A stretch of DNA of 64,000 bases from JAICMB01 sp963802915. GTDB taxonomy: Bacteria > Acidobacteriota > Terriglobia > Bryobacterales > Bryobacteraceae. The stretch is taken from contig CAWDKQ010000008.1 of the NCBI GenBank assembly GCA_963802915.1, forward strand, positions 124,001 to 188,000, read 5' to 3'. The notes under the pieces were generated by a model, which was not told where the DNA came from, ran no database searches, and was given only the letters and a program-made list of their open reading frames with translations. Positions within the stretch are counted from its first letter, which is position 1, and every line of letters begins with the position of its first letter. The translations under genes and the position numbers were made by a program. This document shows, in pieces, positions 15,581 to 25,700 of this stretch.

Positions 15581-17014
15581 GTGACGGGCCGCATCTTTCT
15601 CAAGCTCCTATTCACCGTCACCATTCTCCTCGTTGTTGCTTTGCTGGCCGCGGACATCCTGACTTCACGGGTCGCCGAAACAAACTACGTCGAGACTTTG
15701 CGGAATGAGCTCACCGAAAAAGGCCGCACCCTCGCGCTCGCCCCCGAACCGACGTTGCGAGCCTCCGTGCGGGAATATGGGCGCGCCGCGCACGCGCGAA
15801 TCACTCTCGTTGCTCCCGGCGGCGCCGTGCTTGCCGATTCCGATGTGGAAGCGCGAGGCATGGAGAATCACAGCGACCGTCCGGAATTGAAGGCGGCTCT
15901 GCATGGCGTCGAAGGATGGAGCATTCGCACCAGCAAAACCATGCACGCTCCATTTCTGTTTGTCGCCGTGCCCGTTCCCTATGGAGCGATTCGTCTGGCC
16001 GTTCCGGTCTCGCGCATCCATGAACAGGTCAGCGATCTGCGCCGCCGCGTACTTCTGGGAACTGCGCTGGCCTTTTGCCCGGCCGTCCTCATCGCTGCGT
16101 TTCTCGCGCGCCAATATTCCCGGCGATTCGCGGAGATTATCGATTTCGCTGGAAAACTCTCGGCCGGCAATTTCTCGACCCGCCTGCGGGCCGGCCGCCG
16201 GGACGAATTCGGTATCCTGGCCGGACAACTGAATGAGACCGGAGATAAACTGCACGGAATGCTGGAGCAGCTTCAAAAAGAGCGCGTGGAACTGGATCGC
16301 CTGGAGCGCTTCCGCAAGGACTTCCTGATCAACGTCTCCCATGAGCTGCGCACACCGCTCGCGTCGATTCAGGGTTACGCCGAAACCCTGCTGGACGGAG
16401 CGCTCGACGACCCTCGACACAACTCCCGCTTTCTCGGCATCATCAAACAAAATGCCGACCGCCTGGGCCGCCTTATCGCGGACCTGATGACCCTCTCGCG
16501 CATCGAGCTCGGTTCGCAGAAGGTTGCGGTTGCCCCGTTTTCGGTCTGCGAGTTACTTCGACAGAACGTGGAATCCATGCAGCCGCTCGCCGACAAGAAG
16601 AACATCATTGTGACGCTGGATCTTCCGCCCGAAGAGACCGAAGCTATGTGCGACGCTGAGGCCGTGCATCAGATTCTCAATAATCTGATGGACAACGCGC
16701 TGAAGTACACGCCCGATAGCGGCAAACTTCGCGTCGGCGCATACGTCGAGGCGGACATGGTGCGCCTCTATGTGGTCGACACCGGTGTGGGCATTCCGCC
16801 GCAGGACCTGCCGCGACTGTTCGAGAGATTCTATCGTGTGGACAAAGCGCGCTCGCGGGAACTGGGTGGAACCGGCCTGGGCCTTTCGATCGTGAAGCAC
16901 CTCGCGCGTGCGCAAGGCGGCGACGTTTCAGTGGAAAGTGAGGTGGGACAAGGTTCCCGTTTTTCCTTCACCCTACCGCTTGCGCCCGCAACACCGCTCG
17001 TCGCCGTAGAATAG
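15581..17014 (+). CDS. Sensor histidine kinase, PhoR-like
   Basis: 477 residues from GTG 15581. Membrane segments at about 7-27 and 163-180 enclose a periplasmic sensor region. HAMP follows to about 235, then the H-box FLINVSHELRTPLAS (His near 253), N-box LNNLMDNALKYT, G1 DTGVGIPPQDLPRLF and G2 GGTGLGLSIVKH. It autophosphorylates and passes phosphate to the PhoB-type regulator encoded next. Here the kinase precedes the regulator, opposite to the common phoB-phoR order. A candidate Pho box lies between them. Confidence 0.92.
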   Translation: MTGRIFLKLLFTVTILLVVALLAADILTSRVAETNYVETLRNELTEKGRTLALAPEPTLRASVREYGRAAHARITLVAPGGAVLADSDVEARGMENHSDRPELKAALHGVEGWSIRTSKTMHAPFLFVAVPVPYGAIRLAVPVSRIHEQVSDLRRRVLLGTALAFCPAVLIAAFLARQYSRRFAEIIDFAGKLSAGNFSTRLRAGRRDEFGILAGQLNETGDKLHGMLEQLQKERVELDRLERFRKDFLINVSHELRTPLASIQGYAETLLDGALDDPRHNSRFLGIIKQNADRLGRLIADLMTLSRIELGSQKVAVAPFSVCELLRQNVESMQPLADKKNIIVTLDLPPEETEAMCDAEAVHQILNNLMDNALKYTPDSGKLRVGAYVEADMVRLYVVDTGVGIPPQDLPRLFERFYRVDKARSRELGGTGLGLSIVKHLARAQGGDVSVESEVGQGSRFSFTLPLAPATPLVAVE

Positions 17015-17015
17015 A

Positions 17016-17049
17016 GTGTCATGCACTTGTAACTTAGCTTAGTTATTGT
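17016..17049 (+). promoter_or_regulatory. Candidate Pho box and promoter of the phoB-like gene
   Basis: GTGTCAT (17016-17022), 4-nt spacer GCAC, then TTGTAAC (17027-17033) match the Pho box pattern CTGTCAT-N4-CTGTCAC in 6/7 and 5/7 positions with the normal 11-bp period. A weak -10, TATTGT (17044-17049), follows with the spacing expected when the second half-site stands in for a -35. The regulator start is at 17064. Confidence 0.5.
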
Positions 17050-17063
17050 GTAAGCAGACCCGG

Positions 17064-17762
17064 ATGAAAAAGATTCTGCTCATTGAGGACGACACAGACC
17101 TCTTTAATCTGGTTCAGTACAACCTGGAAAAAGAGGGCTTTTCTTTTACTGGCGCCAAGACCGGGAGGGGTTCCCTGGATCTGTGCCGCCGTGAAAAACC
17201 CGACCTCGCGATTCTCGACATCATGCTGCCGGATTCCGACGGGCTCGACATCTGCCGCGGCATCCGCAGCGATCCCGAGCTTGCGCACATTCCCATCATC
17301 TTTCTAACCGCGCGCGCCGCCGAAACCGACCGCATCGTCGGCCTGGAGCTTGGCGGCAACGATTATATCGTCAAACCGTTCTATGTCCGCGAACTCATCG
17401 CGCGCGTTCGCACGCAGTTCCGCACCGCCGCGACGCAGTCTAACGTGATTCGCGACGGCGATCTCGAATTGAACCGCACGGCGTGCCAGGTCCGTCTGCG
17501 TGGCTCCGAAGTAAGTCTCACGGCCACGGAGTTCCGCATGCTCGACGTTCTGATGAGCCGTCCCGGCGTAGTATTTAGCCGCGAACAGCTTCTCGATGCG
17601 GTCTGGGGTAGTAATCACGCCATCACCGACCGCGCTGTCGACGTATATATCCTACGTTTGCGGCAAAAAGTCGAAGGCAATCCGGCAAGCCCGGAGCGTA
17701 TCCGTTCCGTGCGAGGTTTCGGATACACATTCAAGCCCGCTGCCGAAGAAAGCCGGGTCTGA
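17064..17762 (+). CDS. phoB: OmpR/PhoB-family response regulator
   Basis: 232 residues from ATG 17064. The receiver domain has IEDD (7-10), phosphoacceptor Asp52 (LAILDIMLPDSDG), the switch Thr in FLTARA and Lys in VKPF. The C-terminal winged helix (about 130-225) has the recognition element ITDRAVDVYILRLRQKV. The neighbouring kinase and the Pho box candidate support PhoB over other OmpR-type regulators. It ends 10 bp from the convergent permease gene. Confidence 0.88.
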   Translation: MKKILLIEDDTDLFNLVQYNLEKEGFSFTGAKTGRGSLDLCRREKPDLAILDIMLPDSDGLDICRGIRSDPELAHIPIIFLTARAAETDRIVGLELGGNDYIVKPFYVRELIARVRTQFRTAATQSNVIRDGDLELNRTACQVRLRGSEVSLTATEFRMLDVLMSRPGVVFSREQLLDAVWGSNHAITDRAVDVYILRLRQKVEGNPASPERIRSVRGFGYTFKPAAEESRV

Positions 17763-17772
17763 GCGGAGCCGG

Positions 17773-20493
17773 CTACGATTCTCTCAGCGCCACTAGCGGG
17801 TCGACGCGGCTCGCCCGCCGCGCTGGCAAATAGCAAGCCGCCACGGCAACCGTAAGAAGAACAAGCGACGAACCAAGAAAGCTAATCGGATCGGTCCCGC
17901 TCACTCCATAGAGCATCGCGGAGAGTGCTCGCCCGATCAGCAACGACGCAACAACGCCGACTGCGATTCCGATTCCTACCAGCGCAATCCCCTGCCTCAG
18001 GATTAATCCTATTACGACCCCGCGAGCCGCGCCTAAAGCCATGCGAACTCCGATTTCCCGTTTCCTGCGATTTACGGCGTAGGCCATGATGCCGTAGAGT
18101 CCAATGGAAGCGAGACCCAGCGCTAGAATGCCGAAGACGCCAAGCAGTCCCACGCCTAGCTTCGCGCTGAATAGCGCTTGCTCAATGAGCTTGCGGCCGG
18201 TGCGGACGTCGCTGACGTCCACCCGAGGATCTCGTGACAAGATCTCACGCTGCAACGCCCCGACGACGTTCGAGGGGTCGAGGGAAGTCCGCACGTAGAG
18301 GTTCATCGCATCGGAGAAGTTTTGTTTGAGCGGCAAATAAATGCAGGGTTGAGGCTCTTCATTGAGCGACGTATAGTTTGCGGTCTTCACCACGCCAACC
18401 ACTTGCCGCAAAATATTCTCGCCGGTGAATTTGAAGCGCTGTCCCAGAGGATTCCGATTCGGCCAATACCGGTTGACCATGGTCTCATTCACGATCGCAA
18501 CTGGAACCGTTCCCTCCCGATCGTTGTCATTGAAATCGCGGCCCTCCGTCATCGAAATTCCGGTGGAAGAGAAATAATCGCGCCCAACCGTGTTCACGAT
18601 GGTGGCGATCCCGTCATACTTGTTGCGCGCCTGTTGCCCTTCGAGAATCACCGCGCGCGATGCGCGGCTCCAGAACGGCAGGTTCGACGCCCACGCCGCG
18701 GATACAACGCCGGGCAGCGTGGCTACGCGCGAGCGCACATCACGATAAAACTGTTCCGTGCGCGCCTGATCGTATCCGGCTTGTCCTGGATTTGTCATAA
18801 CCAGGGCAATTCGCTTCGTTTCGAAACCTGGATTGATGGCGTAAGCCGCATTGATGCTGCGTAGAAAAAGCGAGGCTGTGATCAACGAGATCAGCGATAG
18901 CGCCACTTGCGCCACCAAGAGTACATTGCTGAATCGGAGAGCGCGGCGGCTTCTTCCGGCTGTGCGCGTTTCCTCTTTCAGCGCCTCCACGATGTCGGTA
19001 CGCGACGCTTGCAGGGCCGGGATGATTCCAAAAATCAAACCGGTAATCAGCGATACCATCAGCGCGAAGACGAAGACCCGGCTGTCGAGTTTCGGGTCTA
19101 CAAAATTAGCAGCGACTTCGGCGGGTCGAAAAGACCAGAGCAGTTTGCAACCTTGGTCGGCCAGGAAGAGACCGAGGGCTCCGCCCATCAGTCCCAAGAG
19201 CGAACTCTCGGTTAAGAGCTGCCGGACGAGCCGGCTACGGCTTGCACCCAATGCCAGCCGCGCCGCGATCTCCTGTCTTCGTCCCGCCGCGCGCGCCAGC
19301 AACAAATTCGCGACGTTGGAACATGCGATCAGAAGGACGATCCCTACGATCAACATCAGCACGGCGCTGCCGTAAACAACGGGTTGGCGCGTATCGCCCA
19401 GAGCGGCATCGCCGAGGGGCGTGACCGCGATGCCGCGCCCTTGATTGGGTTCCGGAAATTCCTTCTCGAGGGCTGCTGCCACCGTCTTCAGGTTTGCCTC
19501 CGCCTGTCTCATAGTCACTCCCGGCTTGAGGCGTCCCGCTCCATGGAACTCCAACATGCTTCGCTCGCTGAGCGCGTCGTGAAGTTGCACCGGCTGGACC
19601 TGTTCTGCCATAACCGCTGGAATCCAGAGGTCAGGTCCGAAGATTGCATTGATTCCCTTGAACGCTTGCGGGGCTACTCCGACAACCGTGAAAACGAGAT
19701 TGTTCAAGCGCAGCGTTTTTCCCACAATGTCCGAAGCGCCGCCGAACTTGTTTTGCCACGCGCCGTAGGCAACCACCGCGACGGGATGCGCGCCCGGATC
19801 GTGATCTTCTTCAGGCAGAAAGAACCGTCCCGCCACGGGACGCAGCCCCAGCGTCCCGAAATAATTCGCAGTGACCAACTCCCCGAACACCCTCTCCGAT
19901 CCCGAGCTTTTCGATAGCGTCAATGCCAAAACTGATGTGTACCCCGCCAGGTCCATCAGCGCAGTGTTCTTGTGGCGTAGGTCTTCAAGGTTCAGATAGG
20001 ATAACGGCTGATGAGGTCCTGACCCACGCGCCTTCTGTGTATCGACCGTGGCAACCGCAATCAGCTCCGCCGGGCTCTGCACCGGCAGAGGATTCAAGAG
20101 CAGCGTATTGATGACGGTGAAGATCGTCGTATTTGCCCCGATGCCCAGAGCCAGTGTCAGCACCACCACCCCGGTAAACACAGGACTCTTGCGCATCGTC
20201 CGGAGCCCGAATCGTACGTCCATCCAAATGTCGGCGAGAATGTTTCCTTTGGCGGTAGCTCCCGCGGGAATCGAGTGATCGACGGGCACTGGCCGAAGCG
20301 CATTCAGATCGCTTTCCTTCAGTTCGGCGAGAGCTGCCCGGTAAGCTTCCGGTTCCGGGACGCCGGCATTCATCAGCTCTTCGTAGCGATCTTGCAAATG
20401 CTGGACCCACTCCTCGACCATTGCGGCTTCCTTGGCCGGTTCCATGCCCAGCCGTGACAGACGCCCCTCAATCTGCGTTCTCCAATCATGCAT
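17773..20493 (-). CDS. ADOP-type duplicated orphan permease (MacB/FtsX superfamily)
   Basis: 906 residues from ATG 20493. The first 70 or so residues (DWRTQIEGRLSRLGMEPA and an acidic helix) are the soluble leader typical of acidobacterial duplicated permeases. Two MacB_PCD/FtsX halves follow, each with a periplasmic domain and four-helix core: first half about 90-500 with RLALGASRSRLVRQLLTES, second half about 510-906 with RMALGAARGVVIG. These proteins have no ATPase partner nearby. The gene overlaps its PadR regulator by 8 bp. The substrate is unknown; it probably acts in efflux or mechanotransmission across the periplasm. Confidence 0.9.
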   Translation of the reverse strand: MHDWRTQIEGRLSRLGMEPAKEAAMVEEWVQHLQDRYEELMNAGVPEPEAYRAALAELKESDLNALRPVPVDHSIPAGATAKGNILADIWMDVRFGLRTMRKSPVFTGVVVLTLALGIGANTTIFTVINTLLLNPLPVQSPAELIAVATVDTQKARGSGPHQPLSYLNLEDLRHKNTALMDLAGYTSVLALTLSKSSGSERVFGELVTANYFGTLGLRPVAGRFFLPEEDHDPGAHPVAVVAYGAWQNKFGGASDIVGKTLRLNNLVFTVVGVAPQAFKGINAIFGPDLWIPAVMAEQVQPVQLHDALSERSMLEFHGAGRLKPGVTMRQAEANLKTVAAALEKEFPEPNQGRGIAVTPLGDAALGDTRQPVVYGSAVLMLIVGIVLLIACSNVANLLLARAAGRRQEIAARLALGASRSRLVRQLLTESSLLGLMGGALGLFLADQGCKLLWSFRPAEVAANFVDPKLDSRVFVFALMVSLITGLIFGIIPALQASRTDIVEALKEETRTAGRSRRALRFSNVLLVAQVALSLISLITASLFLRSINAAYAINPGFETKRIALVMTNPGQAGYDQARTEQFYRDVRSRVATLPGVVSAAWASNLPFWSRASRAVILEGQQARNKYDGIATIVNTVGRDYFSSTGISMTEGRDFNDNDREGTVPVAIVNETMVNRYWPNRNPLGQRFKFTGENILRQVVGVVKTANYTSLNEEPQPCIYLPLKQNFSDAMNLYVRTSLDPSNVVGALQREILSRDPRVDVSDVRTGRKLIEQALFSAKLGVGLLGVFGILALGLASIGLYGIMAYAVNRRKREIGVRMALGAARGVVIGLILRQGIALVGIGIAVGVVASLLIGRALSAMLYGVSGTDPISFLGSSLVLLTVAVAACYLPARRASRVDPLVALRES

Positions 20494-20830
20494 AATCGAT
20501 ACCCGCAATCCTGCCGACCGCCTCCACAAACTCCTGCCAGCTTTGCCGCTGTTGCGCCAGGATCTTCTTGCCGTCCTTTGTCAGGCGGTAATAACGGCGT
20601 CTGCGCTGGCCCGCTTTTTCGACCCAGCGACCCTCGATCCAGCCGCGTTCTTCCAGCCGGTAGAGCAACGGATAGAGCGAGGTCACATGGAACCGCAAAG
20701 CTCCGTTAGAGCGCGCCTCAATGAGCTTGGAGATGTCGTAACCGTGGCGGGCCTGGTCTTCCACTAGCGATAAAATCAGCAGTTCAGCGCTGCCTTTTTT
20801 CCATTCTTTGGAGTCGGTGTTCGGTTCCAT
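20486..20830 (-). CDS. PadR-family transcriptional regulator
   Basis: 114 residues starting MEPNTDSKEWKKGSAELL. The winged helix shows LILSLVEDQARHGYDISKLIE, VTSLYPLLYRLEERGWI (recognition helix) and a basic wing GQRRRRYYRLTKDGKKIL. It is the usual regulator of the ADOP permease it overlaps by 8 bp; both are read from the promoter/operator at 20828-20874. It probably represses its own promoter. Confidence 0.93.
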   Translation of the reverse strand: MEPNTDSKEWKKGSAELLILSLVEDQARHGYDISKLIEARSNGALRFHVTSLYPLLYRLEERGWIEGRWVEKAGQRRRRYYRLTKDGKKILAQQRQSWQEFVEAVGRIAGIDYA

Positions 20831-20874
20831 ATATGGCTATTCCATATATGCAACACAAATACGAGAGATGTCAA
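20828..20874 (-). promoter_or_regulatory. PadR promoter with paired CATATATG operator
   Basis: On the minus strand TTGACA (20874-20869) is a perfect -35. Two copies of the palindrome CATATATG (20850-20843 and 20835-20828) are separated by 7 nt; the first overlaps the expected -10 (17-18 nt spacing), the second covers the start codon. The layout is that of an autorepressor site for the PadR gene. Confidence 0.65.
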
Positions 20875-20935
20875 CTGAGGGGAAGAAGGCAGGCCACTGT
20901 CGCGCGTGACCTGCCGCTGACTCGAAGGACTTATC

Positions 20936-22333
20936 TTATTTCTTGACGGCGCCAAGGCCGCCAGTGCCGCAGGATTTGCAGATCCCGTAGCCACTGCCGT
21001 TGGATTGAATGAAGTTGCAGGTGGAGACGTCCTTCAGCAGTTCCGACGCGCTGAGCACTGCCGTCGCGAAGGGACCTTCCGTAACGCTATACCCACCTGT
21101 AAGCGTGTTCTGATGAATCGTTGTACCCCAGGCTAGCAATCCCGACACCAGATCGCCGCTCATACCGGCGTTGCATGATCCGGCGACAGGTGCGGTCGCC
21201 ACGAGTTTGATCACCAACGACGTAGGAACACCCACCGTGAGAGGATCGCTGATGAGGTCCGTTATCGTCGAGAGAGAATCTGACCCGTTCGGCGTGATCA
21301 GACACGAGCAGCAGGAGACCATCTCCTCCGCGGGATCGAAGGTGTAGACGTTCGCGCAGATTCGGCCGGCCGGATCGGCGCCGTTCACTGTCCCGGTATT
21401 GGTCAAATTGATCACCGAGTCCCCGATGTTCAGATTAGATGCGTAGCGAATCTGGAACGCGTCAGCCGGCGTAGTGTCGACCTCGATCTCCGGGTGGTAC
21501 CCCGTCCAGCATCCGACGTCCTCTTCCAGAATGCCGGTGGGTGCGGTGCCGCTACACGAATTGGCAGGCAGCGTATAGTTGACGAAAACACTGCTAGGAT
21601 CGATGACCTGGCCAATAATGGGGCTGCCCTGCGTACTGACATTCAACGAGTCGTACGGACAGTTGTTGTCGGTCGCGAAGCATGTAGTACCTTGGCCGAT
21701 CGGATTGGGTCCATAGTGAGTCGTGTTGTACGAAATGCCGACGACCGCCCGATCCGGAACCTGGACGTGCAGGCTGGTCAGGTCGAATACGATCGGAAAC
21801 GCTAAGCCGTGGTAACAGGCATTGGTCGCTGCGTCGTACCATCTGGTTCCGTCACTTCCCTGGGCGACAGTGGCGCAGACCGCACTGGAAGAGGGCCGGT
21901 AAGGGACAGCGAAAGTGGACGTTTGAGTCGCCAGAAGAGTTCCGGCGGATGGTGGCGTAGTAGGATTCACCGCATAGATGTTTAGCGTTATCGGCTGGCT
22001 GAACGTCGCGCCGGCCGGGGTGACGCAAGAGTCGGCAGTTCCGACTGCGTTATACCAGTGGCCGCTGGTACAGGCCCAATCGTCCATAACTACCGTCACG
22101 TGAGTCACGAGTCTGTTCGAGCCAGGAGTAAAGATCAAACCGTCGCCGATTTCGCTGAAGGCATAGGCTTCGGGTCCTTCGCTCGACACGCTGGGTGGCA
22201 GCGGCGATGGAATGCTGCTGTAGATTACTTGTGCATGGGCAGTGAACGCCATTCCAACAGCAAGTGTGAACGTGAGAATTGCTTCACGATTGCAACAATT
22301 CCCTAAAAATAATCTGGCCTTGCGAGTGTTCAT
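20936..22333 (-). CDS. Secreted Cys-rich protein with C-terminal GYGICKSC...GGLGA domain
   Basis: 465 residues from ATG 22333, preceded by a strong AGGAGGG site. A signal peptide (charged start, then AILTFTLAVGMAFTAHAQ) ends near residue 34. The N-terminal half is a beta-rich, Thr/Ser/Pro-rich region. The last 175 residues hold eight Cys (CANVY, CCSC, CNAG, CNFIQ, CKSC) and end GSGYGICKSCGTGGLGA. The same domain, with identical Cys, makes up nearly all of the secreted protein at 62263. No known family is recognised. Disulfides and an extracellular or periplasmic site are likely; function unknown. Confidence 0.75.
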   Translation of the reverse strand: MNTRKARLFLGNCCNREAILTFTLAVGMAFTAHAQVIYSSIPSPLPPSVSSEGPEAYAFSEIGDGLIFTPGSNRLVTHVTVVMDDWACTSGHWYNAVGTADSCVTPAGATFSQPITLNIYAVNPTTPPSAGTLLATQTSTFAVPYRPSSSAVCATVAQGSDGTRWYDAATNACYHGLAFPIVFDLTSLHVQVPDRAVVGISYNTTHYGPNPIGQGTTCFATDNNCPYDSLNVSTQGSPIIGQVIDPSSVFVNYTLPANSCSGTAPTGILEEDVGCWTGYHPEIEVDTTPADAFQIRYASNLNIGDSVINLTNTGTVNGADPAGRICANVYTFDPAEEMVSCCSCLITPNGSDSLSTITDLISDPLTVGVPTSLVIKLVATAPVAGSCNAGMSGDLVSGLLAWGTTIHQNTLTGGYSVTEGPFATAVLSASELLKDVSTCNFIQSNGSGYGICKSCGTGGLGAVKK

Positions 22334-22704
22334 TTCCGCCCTCCTGGACGAAACCACCACAGGCGCACGGATAGCTTCGCGCCATTTGACATCAGCGATA
22401 AAGACAAATTGGAACTGGTTGGCGGCCCAGACAAGGGTCGCCAAGAGCGCGCACTGACGGTTAGCCGAACTGACTAGCCAACCCTCGCTTCGAACCTTAA
22501 CAGCACTTCCGAATCGGCGCAATTCTCTCGATGGATTAGCCTAACGGGTGATGAGCTAAAGTAGGAACCTATTTTCCCAGTCATTTACGGTGACCCGCGC
22601 GCAGCCGGCGTAGTAGTAGTCGCAGTGGCGAAAGTGCGCCGATTTCCGGCCTGATACCAGCGTGCTTGATATCATAAGTACAGAGGAGCTCCCCCGGCAG
22701 TTTC
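22334..22704. other. 371-bp divergent intergenic region
   Basis: Lies between the Cys-rich protein and the Kgd-like gene. It carries the ribosome site for the former at 22336-22348, and a TGATATCA palindrome within 22668-22682 on the Kgd side. No further gene or repeat is seen, and no clear promoter match stands out. Confidence 0.5.
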
Positions 22705-25700
22705 ATGTCAGAACCCACCCAGCCAAAGAGTCTCGGCATCAATAGCTGGCTCGAAGACGAACTGTATCAACAATATCTTTACGACCGGAAAACCGTCGAC
22801 GAAAGCTGGAAAAAGGTTTTCGAGACCAACGGCACGCCGGCTTCGCAACAAAACGGATCGCCCTCCGCGGTGACTACTCCCACGGTTACAGCACACCAGC
22901 CCACGGCCGGCGAGGACCTTATCCCGATGCGCGGCCCGGCCCTTCGGCTTGCCGAAAACATGACGGCGAGCCTCTCCATTCCCACCGCGACTTCTCAACG
23001 GAACATCCCCGTAAAGGTGATCGATGAAAACCGGCGCATCCTCAACGAGCACCGCGCGTTGATGGAGCAGAGCAAGATCTCTTACACGCACATCATCGGC
23101 TGGGCAATCGTAAAGGCGCTCGCAAATTTCCCGACTCTGAATCACGCCTTCGCGCAGGTGAACGGTGAATCCTATCGCGCGGCGCGCAAGCAGATCAATT
23201 TCGGCGTCGCCGTGGACGTTGCCGGCAAAGACGGCGCTCGCTCGCTCAAGGTGCCGAACATCAAGAATGCCGGCGCATTGAATTTCAAGCAATATCTCGC
23301 GGCCTATGACGACATCGTCGCGCGAGCCCGCGTAAACAAGCTCCTGATTCAGGATTTTGAAGGAACCACCATTTCATTGACGAATCCGGGGACGGTCGGC
23401 ACGTTCGGCTCTGTCCCTCGCCTCATGCCGGGACAGGGAGCGATCATCGCTACCGGCGCAATCGATGTCCCCCCCGCCTATCGCGGAGCTTCGGAAGCAG
23501 CGCGCGCGGAGCTAGGGCTCGGCAAATCGATGATGGTCACTTGCACTTATGACCATCGCGTGATTCAGGGCGCGGAATCCGGAGCATTTCTCGGCCGCCT
23601 GGAAACGCTCCTCAACGGCGAAGACGGATTTTACGAACAGATTTTCGAAGACTTGGACATTCCACACGCCCCGGTCCATTGGGAGATCGACGCGCCCGTC
23701 ACGATCCCCGGCGCCACGATCGCCAACATCGATCAAATGGCTAAGACCGGCGCCGTCCACACACTCATCAACGCCTATCGTGTCCGCGGCCACTTGCTCG
23801 CCGATCTGGATCCGCTATTCCCCAACACAGCGCGCCATCCCGAGCTCGATCCATCCACTTACGGCCTGACCATCTGGGATCTCGATCGCGAGTTTCTCAC
23901 AGGCAGCCTCACTGTGGACGGCAATCATCGCATCGCCACGCTGCGTGAAATTCTCGAAACACTGCGTGGAACGTACTCCGGCAAGATCGGCTGCGAGTAC
24001 ATGAATATTCAGATCCCGGAGCAGAAGCACTGGCTCCAGGAATACATGGAGCCCACGCGCAACCGCTGGCCGCTTGACCGTGCCGCGAAAATCCGCGCAC
24101 TCGAAAAACTGATCGAAGCGGAGGAGTTCGAACATTTCCTGCATTCCCGTTTCGTGGGCCACAAGCGGTTTTCACTCGAGGGAGCGGAATCGGCCGTAGT
24201 CATCCTTGACGAACTGCTCGACCGCGCCGCCAACACCGGCGTCCATGAGGCCGTCATCGGCATGGCGCATCGCGGACGTCTGAACGTGCTCGCGAATATT
24301 ATCGGCAAGTCCATGTCGCAGGTCTTCAATGAATTTGAAGGCGTCGATCCGTACAGCACGGAAGGCTCCGGCGACGTAAAATATCACCTCGGCGCGGCCG
24401 GCACGCGCACCTCGACCGAGGGCAACGAAATCGTCGTCTCGATGGCCTTCAACCCCAGCCACCTCGAAGCCGTCGACCCGGTGGTGGAAGGAATCGTCCG
24501 GCCGAAGCAGGATCGCCTGGGCGATACGGAGCGCGCCCGCGTCGTTCCAATACTGATCCATGGCGACGCCGCTTTCGCCGGACAGGGAGTTGTCGCTGAA
24601 ACGTTGAATCTGTCGCAGCTCGACGGGTATTCGACCGGTGGAACCATCCACGTGGTCATCAACAACCAGATTGGATTCACCACCAATCCGAATCAATCGC
24701 GTTCGACCGCCTACTCCACCGACATCGCCCGAATGGTGCAGGCACCCATTTTCCACGTCAACGGCGATTCGCCGCAAGCATGTTTGCGCGTCGCGCAGAT
24801 GGCATACGATTTCCGCCAGAAGTTCAAAAAAGACGTCGTGATCGACATGGTCTGCTACCGCCGTCATGGTCACAACGAGGCAGACGATCCCAGCTACACG
24901 CAACCGATTTTATATCGCAAGATTCGCCAGCAGCCGTCGGTCGCCGTTCAATATGGAGACCGGCTCACGCGAGAGAAGGCCATTGAAGCGGGCGAAGCGG
25001 AGCGCATGCGGCAGGCCGTAAAAGACCGCCTCAACCGGACGTACGACGAAGGCCGCAAGAAGGCGCCGCAGTACGAAGTGCAGGAACTCAGCGCTGTAGC
25101 TTCGGAGGATATCGAGCGCCCTCCGGCGAGGACGGCTGCCGATCGCGCAACTTTAGAACGCGTGATCGAGGGCATGACCACGTTCCCCGAAGCCTTCCAC
25201 CTTCATCCCAAGCTAAAGGGCTTCATCGACAAGCGCCGTGAGACCCTAAAAGGCGCGCCCATTGATTGGGCCACCGGCGAAACACTCGCCTTCGGTAGCC
25301 TGGTGCTGGAAGGCACGCCGGTGCGGTTAAGCGGACAGGACAGTGGACGCGGCACCTTCAGCCAGCGCCACCTGGTTTATTACGACAGCGAGACCGGCTA
25401 TCCATACATCCCCTTGCAGCATCTTGCGCCCGGTCAGGCGCGCTTTGACGTGTTCGACAGTTCATTGAGCGAATACGCCGTGATGGGCTTCGAGTTCGGT
25501 TACACCGTCGCAGATCCTCTGACGCTGGTGCTGTGGGAGGCGCAATTCGGCGACTTCTCCAATGGCGCACAGATCATGATCGACCAGTTCATTGCCTCGG
25601 CGGAATCGAAGTGGGGCCAGCCGAGCGGATTGGTTCTGCTCCTGCCGCACGGCTATGAGGGCCAGGGGCCGGAGCATTCGAGCGCGCGCATGGAACGCTA

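Noticed and set aside
22334..22704. tRNA or riboswitch in the largest intergenic gap
   Set aside because: No cloverleaf or recognisable riboswitch core could be seen by eye.
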